Positions 9,929 through 16,969 of a stretch of DNA of 16,969 bases are shown piece by piece. The DNA is taken from the NCBI GenBank assembly GCA_021732965.1, contig JAKFVZ010000274.1:1-16969 (forward strand), read 5' to 3'. Numbering within the stretch: position 1 is the first letter of the stretch; every line of letters begins with the position of its first letter. Position numbers and translations under genes: made by a program. The stretch comes from Reyranella sp. Lineage in GTDB: Bacteria; Pseudomonadota; Alphaproteobacteria; Reyranellales; Reyranellaceae. The notes beneath the pieces were generated by a model. That model saw only the letters and a list, made by a program, of their open reading frames with translations. It was not told where the DNA came from and made no database searches.

Positions 9929-11440
9929 ATGACGGCCCCGCTCACCATTCGCCTGCACGCTTCCGACAACGTCGTCGTGGCGCGCATGGACATCCTGCCC
10001 GGAACCAAGGTCGAGGGTGAGGTCGCGGCGGCGACGCGCGTGCCGCCCGGTCACAAGATCCTCACCAGGTCGGTGAAGAAGGGCGAGCCGCTGCGCAAGT
10101 ACAACCAGATCATCGGCTTCGCGACCGAGGATCTTGGGCCCGGCGCACACATCCATACGCACAACTGCGTCATGGGCGACTTCGAGCGCGACTATGCGTT
10201 CTGTACCGACGCCCATCCCACCGACTTCATCGTGCCGCCTGCCACCTTCCAGGGCTATCGCCGGGCCGACGGCCGCGCCGCGACGCGCAACTACATCGGC
10301 ATCGTGACGACGGTGAACTGCTCGGCGGCGACCAGTCGGATGATCGCGTCGCGTCTCGCGCCGCTGCTCGAGGAATTCCCGAACATCGACGGCATCGTTC
10401 CGCTGACCCACGGGGGCGGTTGCGGCATGGCCGCGTCGGGCCTCGAGATGGACGTGCTGCGCCGCACGCTCGCGGGTTACACGAAGCATCCCAACATGGC
10501 GGCGGTCGTGGTGCTGGGGCTCGGCTGCGAGACCAACCAGATTTCCGGGCTGATGAATGCAGAGGGCCTCAAGGAAGGGCCGAAGCTCATCCCGATGGCG
10601 ATCCAGGACGAGGGCGGTGTCTCGAAGACAGTGAATCGTGCCGTCGGGTTCCTGAAAGAGATCCTGCCCGACGCCAACGCCGTGAAGCGCGAGCCGATTC
10701 CGGCGAGTGAACTGATCCTCGCGCTGCAGTGCGGTGGCTCGGACGGCTATTCCGGGATCTCGGCCAATCCCGCGCTGGGCGCGGCGGTCGACCTGCTGGT
10801 ACGCAATGGCGGTACCGCCGTGCTGTCCGAAACGCCGGAAATCTACGGTGCGGAACATCTCCTGACGCGGCGTGCCGTCAGCAAGGAAGTCGGCGAGAAG
10901 ATCGTCGAGCGGATTCGCTGGTGGGAAGATCATTGTGCCCGCACCGGCGGTGAAATGAACAACAACCCGTCGCCCGGCAACAAGGCCGGCGGTCTCACGA
11001 CCATCCTCGAAAAATCCTTGGGTGCGGTTGCGAAGGGCGGCACGACGAATCTCGTCGACGTCTACAAATATGCCGAGCCGATCACCGCGAAGGGCTTCGT
11101 TTATATGGATTCACCGGGCTACGATCCGGTGTCGGCAACGGGGCAGGTCGCCGGAGGCGCCAATGTCCTGTGTTTCACGACCGGCCGCGGCAGTGTCTTC
11201 GGCTGCAAGCCGACGCCCTCGCTCAAGCTTGCGACGAATACCTCGCTCTATCGGCGAATGACGGACGACATGGACATCAACTGCGGAACGATCGTCGACG
11301 GCGAGGAGACGATCCAGGAAAACGGCCGCCGCATCTTCGACCTTATTCTCGCCACGGCCTCGGGCCAGAAAACCAAATCGGAAGTTTTGGGCATCGGGGA
11401 CGACGAGTTTGAGCCGTGGAAGATAGGCGCAACAATGTGA
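9929..11440 (+). CDS. Altronate/galactarate dehydratase (UxaA/GarD) family protein
   Basis: A 503-aa sugar-acid dehydratase that removes water from a hexonate or hexarate to give a 2-keto-3-deoxy acid. Residues about 10-82 form the N-terminal SAF domain with the HIHTHN motif (74-79) expected near the metal site. From about 108 onward is the UxaA core: GYRRADGRAATRNYIG (109-124), the LTHGGGCGMA segment (159-168), GLGCETNQ (197-204) and CGGSDGYSGISANPALG (268-284). The length matches full-length fused UxaA. A very good Shine-Dalgarno (AGGAGG at 9915-9920, spacing 8) fixes the ATG. The gene is preceded by a terminator and has its own 122-nt leader, so it is likely transcribed separately. No uronate isomerase, kinase or TRAP transporter gene is nearby, so the true substrate (altronate, galactarate or another acid) is open. 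Confidence 0.88.
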   Translation: MTAPLTIRLHASDNVVVARMDILPGTKVEGEVAAATRVPPGHKILTRSVKKGEPLRKYNQIIGFATEDLGPGAHIHTHNCVMGDFERDYAFCTDAHPTDFIVPPATFQGYRRADGRAATRNYIGIVTTVNCSAATSRMIASRLAPLLEEFPNIDGIVPLTHGGGCGMAASGLEMDVLRRTLAGYTKHPNMAAVVVLGLGCETNQISGLMNAEGLKEGPKLIPMAIQDEGGVSKTVNRAVGFLKEILPDANAVKREPIPASELILALQCGGSDGYSGISANPALGAAVDLLVRNGGTAVLSETPEIYGAEHLLTRRAVSKEVGEKIVERIRWWEDHCARTGGEMNNNPSPGNKAGGLTTILEKSLGAVAKGGTTNLVDVYKYAEPITAKGFVYMDSPGYDPVSATGQVAGGANVLCFTTGRGSVFGCKPTPSLKLATNTSLYRRMTDDMDINCGTIVDGEETIQENGRRIFDLILATASGQKTKSEVLGIGDDEFEPWKIGATM

Positions 11441-11655
11441 AGGAAGAGGCGCAGCCATTCTGAGGTGGCGGCGTTGCGTTCCTCATGTGCGATCCTACGA
11501 CTCACGAACTTGGCCATGCTTTGGCAGCCGAGCCCACCGCGGCCACGGACTCTTCCCCGAGCTTTCACCCAAATTCCCGGTTGTCGAAGGCGGTAGCAGC
11601 GAGCGCTCCGCCAGCGCGCATTTGCTTGCTCGTTAAATTGCCCCAGGAGAGAGAC
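11441..11655 (+). promoter_or_regulatory. Intergenic region / probable long 5' leader of the cold-shock gene
   Basis: This 215-bp gap is the longest non-coding stretch in the window. Cold-shock genes often have long structured leaders that control translation with temperature, and this gap would allow one. I see a small hairpin (GCGCT, 11603-11607, with AGCGC, 11613-11617) and the Shine-Dalgarno AGGAG (11645-11649), but no obvious terminator for the upstream dehydratase. The cold-shock frame is open upstream to an ATG at 11485, but that stretch has no cold-shock domain similarity. Confidence 0.4.
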
Positions 11656-11862
11656 ATGGCTACAGGCACCGTCAAGTGGTTCAATGGAACCAAGGGATTT
11701 GGCTTCATCCAGCCGGACGATGGCGGCAAGGACGTGTTCGTCCACATCAGCGCGGTGGAGCGCTCGGGCATGAACGGGCTTAACGAAGGCCAGAAGATCG
11801 GCTACGAAATTGCCACCGAGCGCGGCCGGTCGGCTGCGGTCAATCTTAAGGCTGCCGACTAA
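11656..11862 (+). CDS. cspA: CspA-family cold-shock protein
   Basis: A 68-aa single cold-shock domain protein that binds single-stranded RNA/DNA and melts RNA structure. The two RNA-binding motifs are intact: KGFGFI (13-18, RNP1) and VFVHI (27-31, RNP2), with the conserved KWFN start (7-10). The length is exactly that of the family. AGGAG at 11645-11649, 6 nt upstream, sets the start and rules out an in-frame upstream ATG at 11485. The acetyltransferase gene begins 2 nt after its stop, which is unusual because csp genes are commonly monocistronic. Whether it is cold-induced or constitutive cannot be told from the sequence. Confidence 0.96.
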   Translation: MATGTVKWFNGTKGFGFIQPDDGGKDVFVHISAVERSGMNGLNEGQKIGYEIATERGRSAAVNLKAAD

Positions 11863-11864
11863 AC

Positions 11865-12323
11865 ATGAGAATCGTCCCCCTCGTCGAACGCCCTGATCTT
11901 GCCGAGCAGGTTTCGGTCTGGGGCTTCGACGAGTGGGGGCATCTCAATCCCGGCCAGACGATCGATCTGCGCCGGGCCGAGATTCAGGGTTCGATGAATG
12001 TCGATCGCGCGCCGATCGTCTTCGTCGCCCTCGGCGAGGATGACGGAATCGTCGGCACGGCCTCGCTGATCTTCGACGACCTCGAAGGCGATCCGCGCAA
12101 TCCCTGGCTCGCCAGCGTCTATGTACCGGTCGAGCATCGCAAGAAAGGCATAGCCTCGGCGCTGGTTCGCACCGTCGAGGATGCGGCGCGGCGCATCGGC
12201 TACGACCGTCTCTATCTCTTCACCAGCACCGCCCCTTCGCTCTACGAGGGATTGGGCTGGAAGGCGCTTGAGCAGCGCGACTATCGCGGCGAGATTATCC
12301 AGGTCATGGACAAATCGCTGTGA
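11865..12323 (+). CDS. GNAT-family N-acetyltransferase
   Basis: A 152-aa acetyl-CoA-dependent acetyltransferase of unknown acceptor. The GNAT core is clear: beta-4 SVYVPVEHR (84-92) leading into the acetyl-CoA pyrophosphate loop RKKGIA (92-97) and helix ALVRTVEDAA, then LYLFTSTAPSLYEGLGW (116-132), where the YEGLGW signature marks the C-terminal half of the fold. The start is 2 nt after the cold-shock stop and has no Shine-Dalgarno of its own, so translation probably depends on reinitiation or coupling. The amidase start follows 10 nt after its stop. The acceptor could be a small molecule or a protein N-terminus or lysine; nothing in the sequence decides this. Confidence 0.89.
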   Translation: MRIVPLVERPDLAEQVSVWGFDEWGHLNPGQTIDLRRAEIQGSMNVDRAPIVFVALGEDDGIVGTASLIFDDLEGDPRNPWLASVYVPVEHRKKGIASALVRTVEDAARRIGYDRLYLFTSTAPSLYEGLGWKALEQRDYRGEIIQVMDKSL

Positions 12324-12328
12324 GGGAG
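12322..12328 (+). promoter_or_regulatory. Shine-Dalgarno site that fixes the amidase start
   Basis: GAGGGAG overlaps the GNAT stop codon (TGA, 12321-12323) and lies 5 nt before ATG 12334. This supports 12334 as the amidase start, although the same frame is open further upstream inside the acetyltransferase gene. Confidence 0.7.
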
Positions 12329-12333
12329 TCCGC

Positions 12334-13728
12334 ATGCCATCCGACCTGCACTATCTGTCGCTCGACGAGGTCGCGCGGCGCCTGAAGGCGCGCAAGCTGT
12401 CGTCCGTCGAACTGACCGGGGCGATGCTGGACCGCATCGGCGAGATCGATCCCAAGCTCAAAAGCTACGCGACGTTGACCGCCGATCGTGCGCTGGCTGA
12501 TGCCGCGCGCCTCGACGCCGAGACCGCCGCAGGCACCTCGCGCGGGCCGCTGCATGGCGTGCCGATCGCGGTCAAGGACCTCTGCAACACCGAGGGCGTC
12601 GCCACCGCGGCGGGCATGGCGATTCATCGAGCCAACGTGCCGTCCGCCGATGCCACCGTAGTGACGCGGCTGAAGGAGGCGGGGGCCGTCATCCTCGGCA
12701 AGCTGCAGATGACCGAGGGCGCCTATGGCGCGCATCATCCGACCATTCCGGCGCCGCTCAATCCCTGGAACGCCGCCTATTGGACGGGCTCCTCGTCGTC
12801 GGGCTCCGGCGCGGCCACGGCCGCAGGCCTTTGCTTCGCGTCCCTGGGGTCCGATACCGGCGGCTCGATCCGCTTCCCCTCGACCATGAACGGCCTGTCG
12901 GGCCTCAAGCCGACCTGGGGCCGCGTCAGTCGCGCCGGCGTCTTTCCGCTCGCCGAATCGCTCGACCATATCGGACCGATGACGCGCAGCGCGCTCGACG
13001 CGGCGATCGTGCTTGGCGTGATCGCGGGTGTGGACGAGGCGGACCCCACGGCGGTCAGCCTGCCGGTGCCCGATTATGCGGCTTGCATCGAGGCCGGCGT
13101 GCGCGGCAAGCGGATCGGTCTCGCCACCAACATGCACGGGATCGACGCCGATGCGCAGCGCGCGCTCGAGGGCGCCGTTGCGGCGTTCAGGAAAGCGGGT
13201 GCGACCATCGTCGATGTTGTGCTGCCAGCCAGCTTCGACCAGGGCTCGCGCGACTGGGTGCCGCTCTGTGGCATCGAGGCCGCGGTGGCGCACGAAGCCA
13301 CTTATCCGTCGCGTGCGAGCGAGTACGGTCCCGTCCTGTCCGGCCTGCTCGACCAGGGTCTGCGTCTTTCCGCGACCGACTTAGCGAAGATGCAGCTTCG
13401 ACGCGCGGCATTGACCGGCGAACTCAACAAGCTGCTGGCGTCGGTCGATCTGCTTCTCATGCCGGTGATGGCCAGGGCCGTGTGGTCGACCGAGGCCTTG
13501 CTGTCGGCGGGTCGCGATCCCGAAGCCGTCGCGGGCCGGCTGCGCTACACGGCGCCGTTCGATCTCAGCGGCCACCCGACATTGACCCTGCCCGGAGGGA
13601 TGACGGCAGACGGTATGCCCGTGGGTTTTCAGATCGTCGCCAAAGCCTTCGATGAAGGTCCCATTCTCGCGGCGGGACACGCCTATCAGCAGCAGACAGA
13701 CTGGCATCTGAAGCGCCCGCCGCTTTAG
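12334..13728 (+). CDS. Amidase signature (AS) family amidase
   Basis: A 464-aa amide hydrolase using the Ser-cisSer-Lys triad. The catalytic residues can be placed: Lys81 in GVPIAVKDL, the cis-serine Ser154 in the TGSSSSGSG loop (151-159), and nucleophile Ser178 in SDTGGSIR (173-180). The 24-residue spacing between the two serines matches characterised members. LKPTWGRVSRAGVFPLA and SLDHIGPMTRS follow, as in GatA-like and other AS enzymes. The length is normal for stand-alone amidases, and no gatB or gatC is nearby, so it is unlikely to be the tRNA amidotransferase subunit. It is the last gene of a tight csp-GNAT-amidase run. Substrate unknown; broad aliphatic or aryl amides are possible. Confidence 0.92.
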   Translation: MPSDLHYLSLDEVARRLKARKLSSVELTGAMLDRIGEIDPKLKSYATLTADRALADAARLDAETAAGTSRGPLHGVPIAVKDLCNTEGVATAAGMAIHRANVPSADATVVTRLKEAGAVILGKLQMTEGAYGAHHPTIPAPLNPWNAAYWTGSSSSGSGAATAAGLCFASLGSDTGGSIRFPSTMNGLSGLKPTWGRVSRAGVFPLAESLDHIGPMTRSALDAAIVLGVIAGVDEADPTAVSLPVPDYAACIEAGVRGKRIGLATNMHGIDADAQRALEGAVAAFRKAGATIVDVVLPASFDQGSRDWVPLCGIEAAVAHEATYPSRASEYGPVLSGLLDQGLRLSATDLAKMQLRRAALTGELNKLLASVDLLLMPVMARAVWSTEALLSAGRDPEAVAGRLRYTAPFDLSGHPTLTLPGGMTADGMPVGFQIVAKAFDEGPILAAGHAYQQQTDWHLKRPPL

Positions 13729-13825
13729 AATCGGCATTCTACCGGCGGCGGCGAGAGCGTGGACGCTGAATCGTCGGTCATTTATAGTGTCGGGACCGCC
13801 CTCCAGGACGTTCCTCGCCGCGCAA
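13729..13825. promoter_or_regulatory. Intergenic region before the adenylate cyclase operon
   Basis: About 97 bp lie between the amidase stop and the cyclase start chosen here. It contains a short inverted repeat, AGCGT-GG-ACGCT (13756-13767), that could be an operator half-site pair, but there is no recognisable promoter box and no terminator hairpin for the amidase group. Confidence 0.3.
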
Positions 13826-15940
13826 ATGCCAAGCCTCTTCGCGAAAAACATGCGGCTGCGTCCGAGCATCCTGACGATGTTCGTTCTGCTGACGGTGCCG
13901 GTCTTCTTCGCGATCGTCGCCGTCAACTTCGTGTCGAACGAGAAGATCGCGCGCGACAATGCCGACGAGCTGGTCGGACGGTTCAGCGTCGAGGCGATCG
14001 AAAACATCCAGTACCTGTTCGATCCGATCAAATCGCTGGTCCGAAGCGCCGCCGCGATCGGCAGCGAGCAGCCTGATTTCTACGAGAGCAACCGCTCCCT
14101 GAAGTACCTCTTCAGCATCCTCGAGCACAGCGACCGCATCATCAGCATCTATGTCGGCCTGATCGACGGCTCGTTCCGCCAGGCCCGGCAGATCGATCCC
14201 AATGTCGAGATCCAGGGCAAGCTGCCGCCGGTCGGTACTGCCTATGCCGACCGCTGGATCACGCCTCGGCGCGGATCGGCGCCGGTCGACCACTACCTGT
14301 TCCTGGACAAAGAGCGGCGGGAGCTCGGCAGCTCCGAGCAGACCACCTCCTACGACCCGCGCTCGCGGCTGTGGTATCGGACTGCGCAGCAGAGCGGCCA
14401 GCTCTCGGTGAGCGACGTCGATGTATTTGCGGCGCTGGGCCTCGTGGGCTTCACGGTCGGTGCGCCCTACTATGTCGATGGCGAGCTGCGCGGCGTCGCC
14501 GCGGCGGACATCACGCTCGACGGGCTTTCCGACTATCTCTCCGAGCGCAAGATCAGTCCCGGCACGCTGTCCTACATCCTCGACCACCAGGGCCGGGTGA
14601 TCGCCAATTCCGAACGCGCCAAGACCTATGCCGCCCAGGGCGGCAAGGTCGAGCTGCAGCACATCACCTCGATCGGCAACGAGCTGCCGGCCGTCGCCTT
14701 CGGCTCCCGGCCGCGCGACAACGAAAAGATGTTCTCGTTCAAGCATGCCGGTCGGGATTATGTCGCGAGCCTGACGACGCTGCCGGCGGCCTTCGGCAAG
14801 AAGTGGCAGCTCTTCGTCATCACGCCGCTTTCCGATTTCACCAGCGCCTTCGACGAGCAGAACAAGCGGCTGGCCCTGTTCGGCGTGATCGCCATCCTGC
14901 TGCAGATCTGCATCATCTACATCCTGTCGAGCGTCATCTCCTCGCCGCTGGAGAAGCTGGCGCTCAAGGTGAGCAAGATCCAGGACCTCGGTAGCGACAA
15001 TCTCCCGCCGCTGCAGTCGCCGATCCGCGAGGTCGCCGTCCTGTCCAAGGCGATCGAAACGCTCGACGCGGCGGTGAAGTCCTTCGCCGCCTTCGTCCCC
15101 GTGGGTCTCGTGCGCGAGCTTCTCGAGTCCGACCAGAAGCTGGAGCTGGGCGGTCACAGTCGTTTCCTCACCATCTTCTTCTCCGACCTCGAGGCCTTCT
15201 CGACCCTGTCGGAGGAGGTGCCGTCGCAGGAGCTGCTGCTGCGTGTCTCGGCCTATCTCGCCGTCGTGACGCGCGCGGTGAACGAGGAACACGGCACGAT
15301 CGACAAGTTCATCGGCGACGGCGTCATGGCCTTCTGGGGCGCGCCGGCGCTGCTCGATGACCATGCGCGGAAAGCCTGCTTCGCGGCGCTGCGAATCCGC
15401 GAGGGCATGAAATCGCTGAACGCGGGCTGGGAAGCGCAGGGGACCAAGCCGCTCAACGTCCGCATCGGCATCCACAGCGACGCCGTGCTGGTCGGCAACA
15501 TCGGCTCCAAGGAGCGCATGAGCTACACCGTCATGGGTGATGGCGTGAACATCGCGGCGCGCCTGGAGGGCGTGAACAAGGAGTACGGGACCCGGCTCTG
15601 CATCAGCCATTCCGTGTTCAAGGAAGCCGGGGAGAAGCTGTGCGTGCGGCCGATCGACGACGTCACGGTTAAGGGCCGCCGCTCCAGGATCCCGATCTAC
15701 GAGCTGGTCGGTGCCTATGGAATGGGGCCGGAGTTCGAGCCGGACGAGGCGACGCTGAGGCTCTGCCAGCTTACCCGGACGGCCTATTCGGCCATGGTGG
15801 CCGAGGATCATGCGCTCGCCTTATCGCTCTATCAGGCGATCGTCGCCGAATATCCCGACGACCCCGTGGCGTTGGAGATGGCGAAGCGCCTTTCCGCCGT
15901 CGACCCGTCGAACCTCCTGCCGCTTCAGATGTCACGCTGA
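13826..15940 (+). CDS. Membrane-bound class III adenylate cyclase with dCACHE sensor and HAMP
   Basis: Converts ATP to cAMP in response to a periplasmic ligand. With the ATG at 13826 the protein is 704 aa: membrane helix about 15-37, periplasmic dCACHE domain about 38-345 with the small-molecule pocket signature YDPRSRLWY (176-184), second helix about 348-370, HAMP-like linker to about 422, and cyclase domain about 442-630. Catalytic residues are complete: metal Asp454 (FFSDLEAFS) and Asp498 (FIGDG), adenine-selecting Lys494 (TIDKF) with Thr568 (SYTVMGD), and transition-state Asn575 and Arg579 (VNIAAR). The Lys/Thr pair indicates ATP rather than GTP. The C-terminal 70 residues look like one helical TPR-like unit. 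No start has a good Shine-Dalgarno; GTG 13787 and ATG 13850 are alternatives. The methyltransferase gene starts 3 nt after the stop. Confidence 0.92.
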   Translation: MPSLFAKNMRLRPSILTMFVLLTVPVFFAIVAVNFVSNEKIARDNADELVGRFSVEAIENIQYLFDPIKSLVRSAAAIGSEQPDFYESNRSLKYLFSILEHSDRIISIYVGLIDGSFRQARQIDPNVEIQGKLPPVGTAYADRWITPRRGSAPVDHYLFLDKERRELGSSEQTTSYDPRSRLWYRTAQQSGQLSVSDVDVFAALGLVGFTVGAPYYVDGELRGVAAADITLDGLSDYLSERKISPGTLSYILDHQGRVIANSERAKTYAAQGGKVELQHITSIGNELPAVAFGSRPRDNEKMFSFKHAGRDYVASLTTLPAAFGKKWQLFVITPLSDFTSAFDEQNKRLALFGVIAILLQICIIYILSSVISSPLEKLALKVSKIQDLGSDNLPPLQSPIREVAVLSKAIETLDAAVKSFAAFVPVGLVRELLESDQKLELGGHSRFLTIFFSDLEAFSTLSEEVPSQELLLRVSAYLAVVTRAVNEEHGTIDKFIGDGVMAFWGAPALLDDHARKACFAALRIREGMKSLNAGWEAQGTKPLNVRIGIHSDAVLVGNIGSKERMSYTVMGDGVNIAARLEGVNKEYGTRLCISHSVFKEAGEKLCVRPIDDVTVKGRRSRIPIYELVGAYGMGPEFEPDEATLRLCQLTRTAYSAMVAEDHALALSLYQAIVAEYPDDPVALEMAKRLSAVDPSNLLPLQMSR

Positions 15941-15943
15941 TCC

Positions 15944-16639
15944 ATGCCGGGTGTCAGGAAGCCTTCTCCGGCCGTTACGGCACTGCGGCCGAGCGAGTAC
16001 ACCGCGGCGCTGGTCCAGGTGATTCGCTCCGAACCGTCGCGGGTGCGCGGTGCCCGGGTGCTTGAGATCGGGTGCGGCAGCGGCGTCGTGCTGGCCGTGC
16101 TCGGCGGCCTCGGCGCGGTCTCGCTCTGCGGCGTCGACATCGAGAAGGACGCCATCGCGACGGGCCGGTCGCTGCTGGGCGAACTCGGCCACGACGCCGA
16201 GATCCACCAGGGCGACATGTGGCAGCCGGTCGCCGGCCGGCGCTTCGACCTCGTCGTCGCCAATCTCCCGCACTTTCCCATGGATCATTTCGAGGTGGCC
16301 GGGCGGCTCTCGACCTGGAGTTCCGGCGGCATCGACGGGCGGGAGCTGCTCGATCCCTTCCTCGAGGGCCTGGCGGATCACTTCACCGCCAACGGACGCG
16401 CCCTCATCACCCACAACGCTTTCGTGGACGTCGAGCGTTCGCGCCGGCTCCTTCGCCGGCACGGGCTTGCGATGCATATCGTGAGGACGGTGCTGGTCCA
16501 TGTCCCCAAGGAGAAGATCGATCTGATGACGCCCTCGATCCTCGGAGCGGAAGAGGGGCGTTCGATCCATCGTTACGGTCCTCATGTCTTCGCCGACATG
16601 CACATCGTCGAGATCGCCGTGACCGGGGCGCACGGATGA
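15944..16639 (+). CDS. Class I SAM-dependent methyltransferase
   Basis: A 231-aa Rossmann-fold methyltransferase. Motif I is RVLEIGCGSGVV (38-49), the ribose-binding acid lies in GVDIEKDA (63-70), and the motif IV region is FDLVVANLPHFPMDH (101-115). The overall pattern resembles the PrmC/RsmC-type group that methylates amide or exocyclic nitrogens, but the usual NPPY/NPPF is NLPH here, so a different acceptor is likely. The start at 15944 is 3 nt after the cyclase stop, and the gene's TGA overlaps the start of the downstream binding-protein gene, so it sits in the middle of an operon. The target is unknown; a protein, RNA or small molecule are all possible. Confidence 0.83.
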   Translation: MPGVRKPSPAVTALRPSEYTAALVQVIRSEPSRVRGARVLEIGCGSGVVLAVLGGLGAVSLCGVDIEKDAIATGRSLLGELGHDAEIHQGDMWQPVAGRRFDLVVANLPHFPMDHFEVAGRLSTWSSGGIDGRELLDPFLEGLADHFTANGRALITHNAFVDVERSRRLLRRHGLAMHIVRTVLVHVPKEKIDLMTPSILGAEEGRSIHRYGPHVFADMHIVEIAVTGAHG

Positions 16640-16969
16640 TGTTCCTGCCGCGCCTCCTGCTCGCCGTCCTGGCGTCGCTCGTCGCCTTCACCACCCTGCC
16701 GGCGCGCGCCGAAACGCCCGATGCGGCACTGGCGAAGCTGCTCGACGAGGCGAAGGTCGCGGCTTCCGTGCCGGGGGCGTGCGCGCAACCGGGCGCCGAC
16801 CGTCTTGTCCGCATCTTCTGCGAAGGCAAGATCCGTGTCGGCGTCCGTGAGTACTATCCTCTGTTCGGGACGCGCGAGGGCAGCGAGCGTTTGGGATACG
16901 ACGTCGACGTCGCCCGCGGGCTGGCAAAGCATCTCGGTGTCGAGCCGGTCTTCACGCGCGTGAATGCCG
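16636..16969 (+). CDS. Periplasmic solute-binding protein, family 3 (amino acid type), 3' part outside window
   Basis: The first 111 codons of an ABC-transporter-type or sensor-type substrate-binding protein. A signal peptide (MMFLPRLLLAVLASLVAF, cleavage expected after ARA at residue 25) precedes a helical stretch with two cysteines (C49, C62) and then the SBP_bac_3 opening KIRVGVREYYPLFG (65-78) and GYDVDVARGLAKHLG (88-102). The first ATG (16636) overlaps the methyltransferase stop as ATGA; a second ATG at 16639 would remove one residue. The roughly 40-residue insert between signal peptide and binding fold, with a possible C49-C62 disulfide, is longer than in simple amino-acid-binding proteins. 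The frame runs off the window. The ligand is unknown; an amino acid or other small polar compound is typical. Confidence 0.82.
   Translation, partial: MMFLPRLLLAVLASLVAFTTLPARAETPDAALAKLLDEAKVAASVPGACAQPGADRLVRIFCEGKIRVGVREYYPLFGTREGSERLGYDVDVARGLAKHLGVEPVFTRVNA

Noticed and set aside
11485..11655. 57-residue N-terminal extension of the cold-shock protein from an upstream in-frame ATG
   Set aside because: The extension is not cold-shock-like, the 68-aa form is the standard family length, and AGGAG sits correctly before ATG 11656.
12181..12333. Upstream in-frame extension of the amidase inside the acetyltransferase gene
   Set aside because: It overlaps clear GNAT sequence in another frame; GAGGGAG before ATG 12334 and normal amidase length favour the shorter form.
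13756..13767. AGCGT-GG-ACGCT inverted repeat as a defined operator
   Set aside because: Five-base arms are too short to stand out in this GC-rich sequence and I can match it to no known regulator; kept only as a note under the intergenic region.
13778..15811. Long open frame (677 codons) on the minus strand opposite the adenylate cyclase
   Set aside because: Same reason: the sense strand encodes a complete dCACHE-HAMP-cyclase with all catalytic residues, while the antisense product is low-complexity and charged with no recognisable motif.

Overview
The window is compact, uniformly GC-rich DNA with short intergenic gaps, and its gene content is typical of a soil or rhizosphere alphaproteobacterium. 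A Rhodospirillales, Reyranella-like or Bradyrhizobium-like source is my impression from protein style only; no rRNA or other marker is present. I find 15 protein genes (the first and last cut by the window edges), one convincing intrinsic terminator, and no tRNA, rRNA, IS element, prophage or CRISPR array. It reads as ordinary chromosome with a high density of signalling and small-molecule metabolism genes.

Left part (1-4340): a D-aminoacylase-type amidohydrolase on the minus strand (cut at base 1) diverges from a two-gene plus-strand operon. That operon encodes a type III polyketide synthase with an intact Cys-His-Asn triad and a small membrane methyltransferase of the isoprenylcysteine carboxyl methyltransferase fold, the pairing known from bacterial alkylpyrone/alkylresorcinol pathways. 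It meets the next minus-strand operon tail to tail with a 7-bp overlap.

Minus-strand signalling operon (2505-8251, read right to left): a class IV (branched-chain type) aminotransferase, a 996-aa soluble hybrid histidine kinase (three PAS domains, GAF, HisKA, HATPase, REC), then a 611-aa glutaminase fused to STAS and cyclic-nucleotide-binding domains. The kinase stop and the glutaminase start are 3 nt apart, so the two are probably translationally coupled. This is the most interesting part of the window: an amino-acid-catabolic enzyme carrying two regulatory domains, made together with a large sensor kinase.

Middle (8294-11440): an EamA-family exporter divergent from the aminotransferase, a small secreted YXWGXW-repeat protein with two calcium-loop-like repeats followed by a strong terminator hairpin, and an altronate/galactarate dehydratase-family enzyme.

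Right part (11656-16969): two tightly packed plus-strand groups. The first is cold-shock protein, GNAT acetyltransferase and amidase. The second is a membrane dCACHE-HAMP class III adenylate cyclase, a SAM-dependent methyltransferase, and a periplasmic family-3 solute-binding protein (cut at the right edge), with 3-nt spacing and a 4-nt overlap at its junctions. A cAMP producer and a protein with an apparently intact cNMP-binding cassette therefore lie in the same 17 kb, which suggests but does not prove a link.
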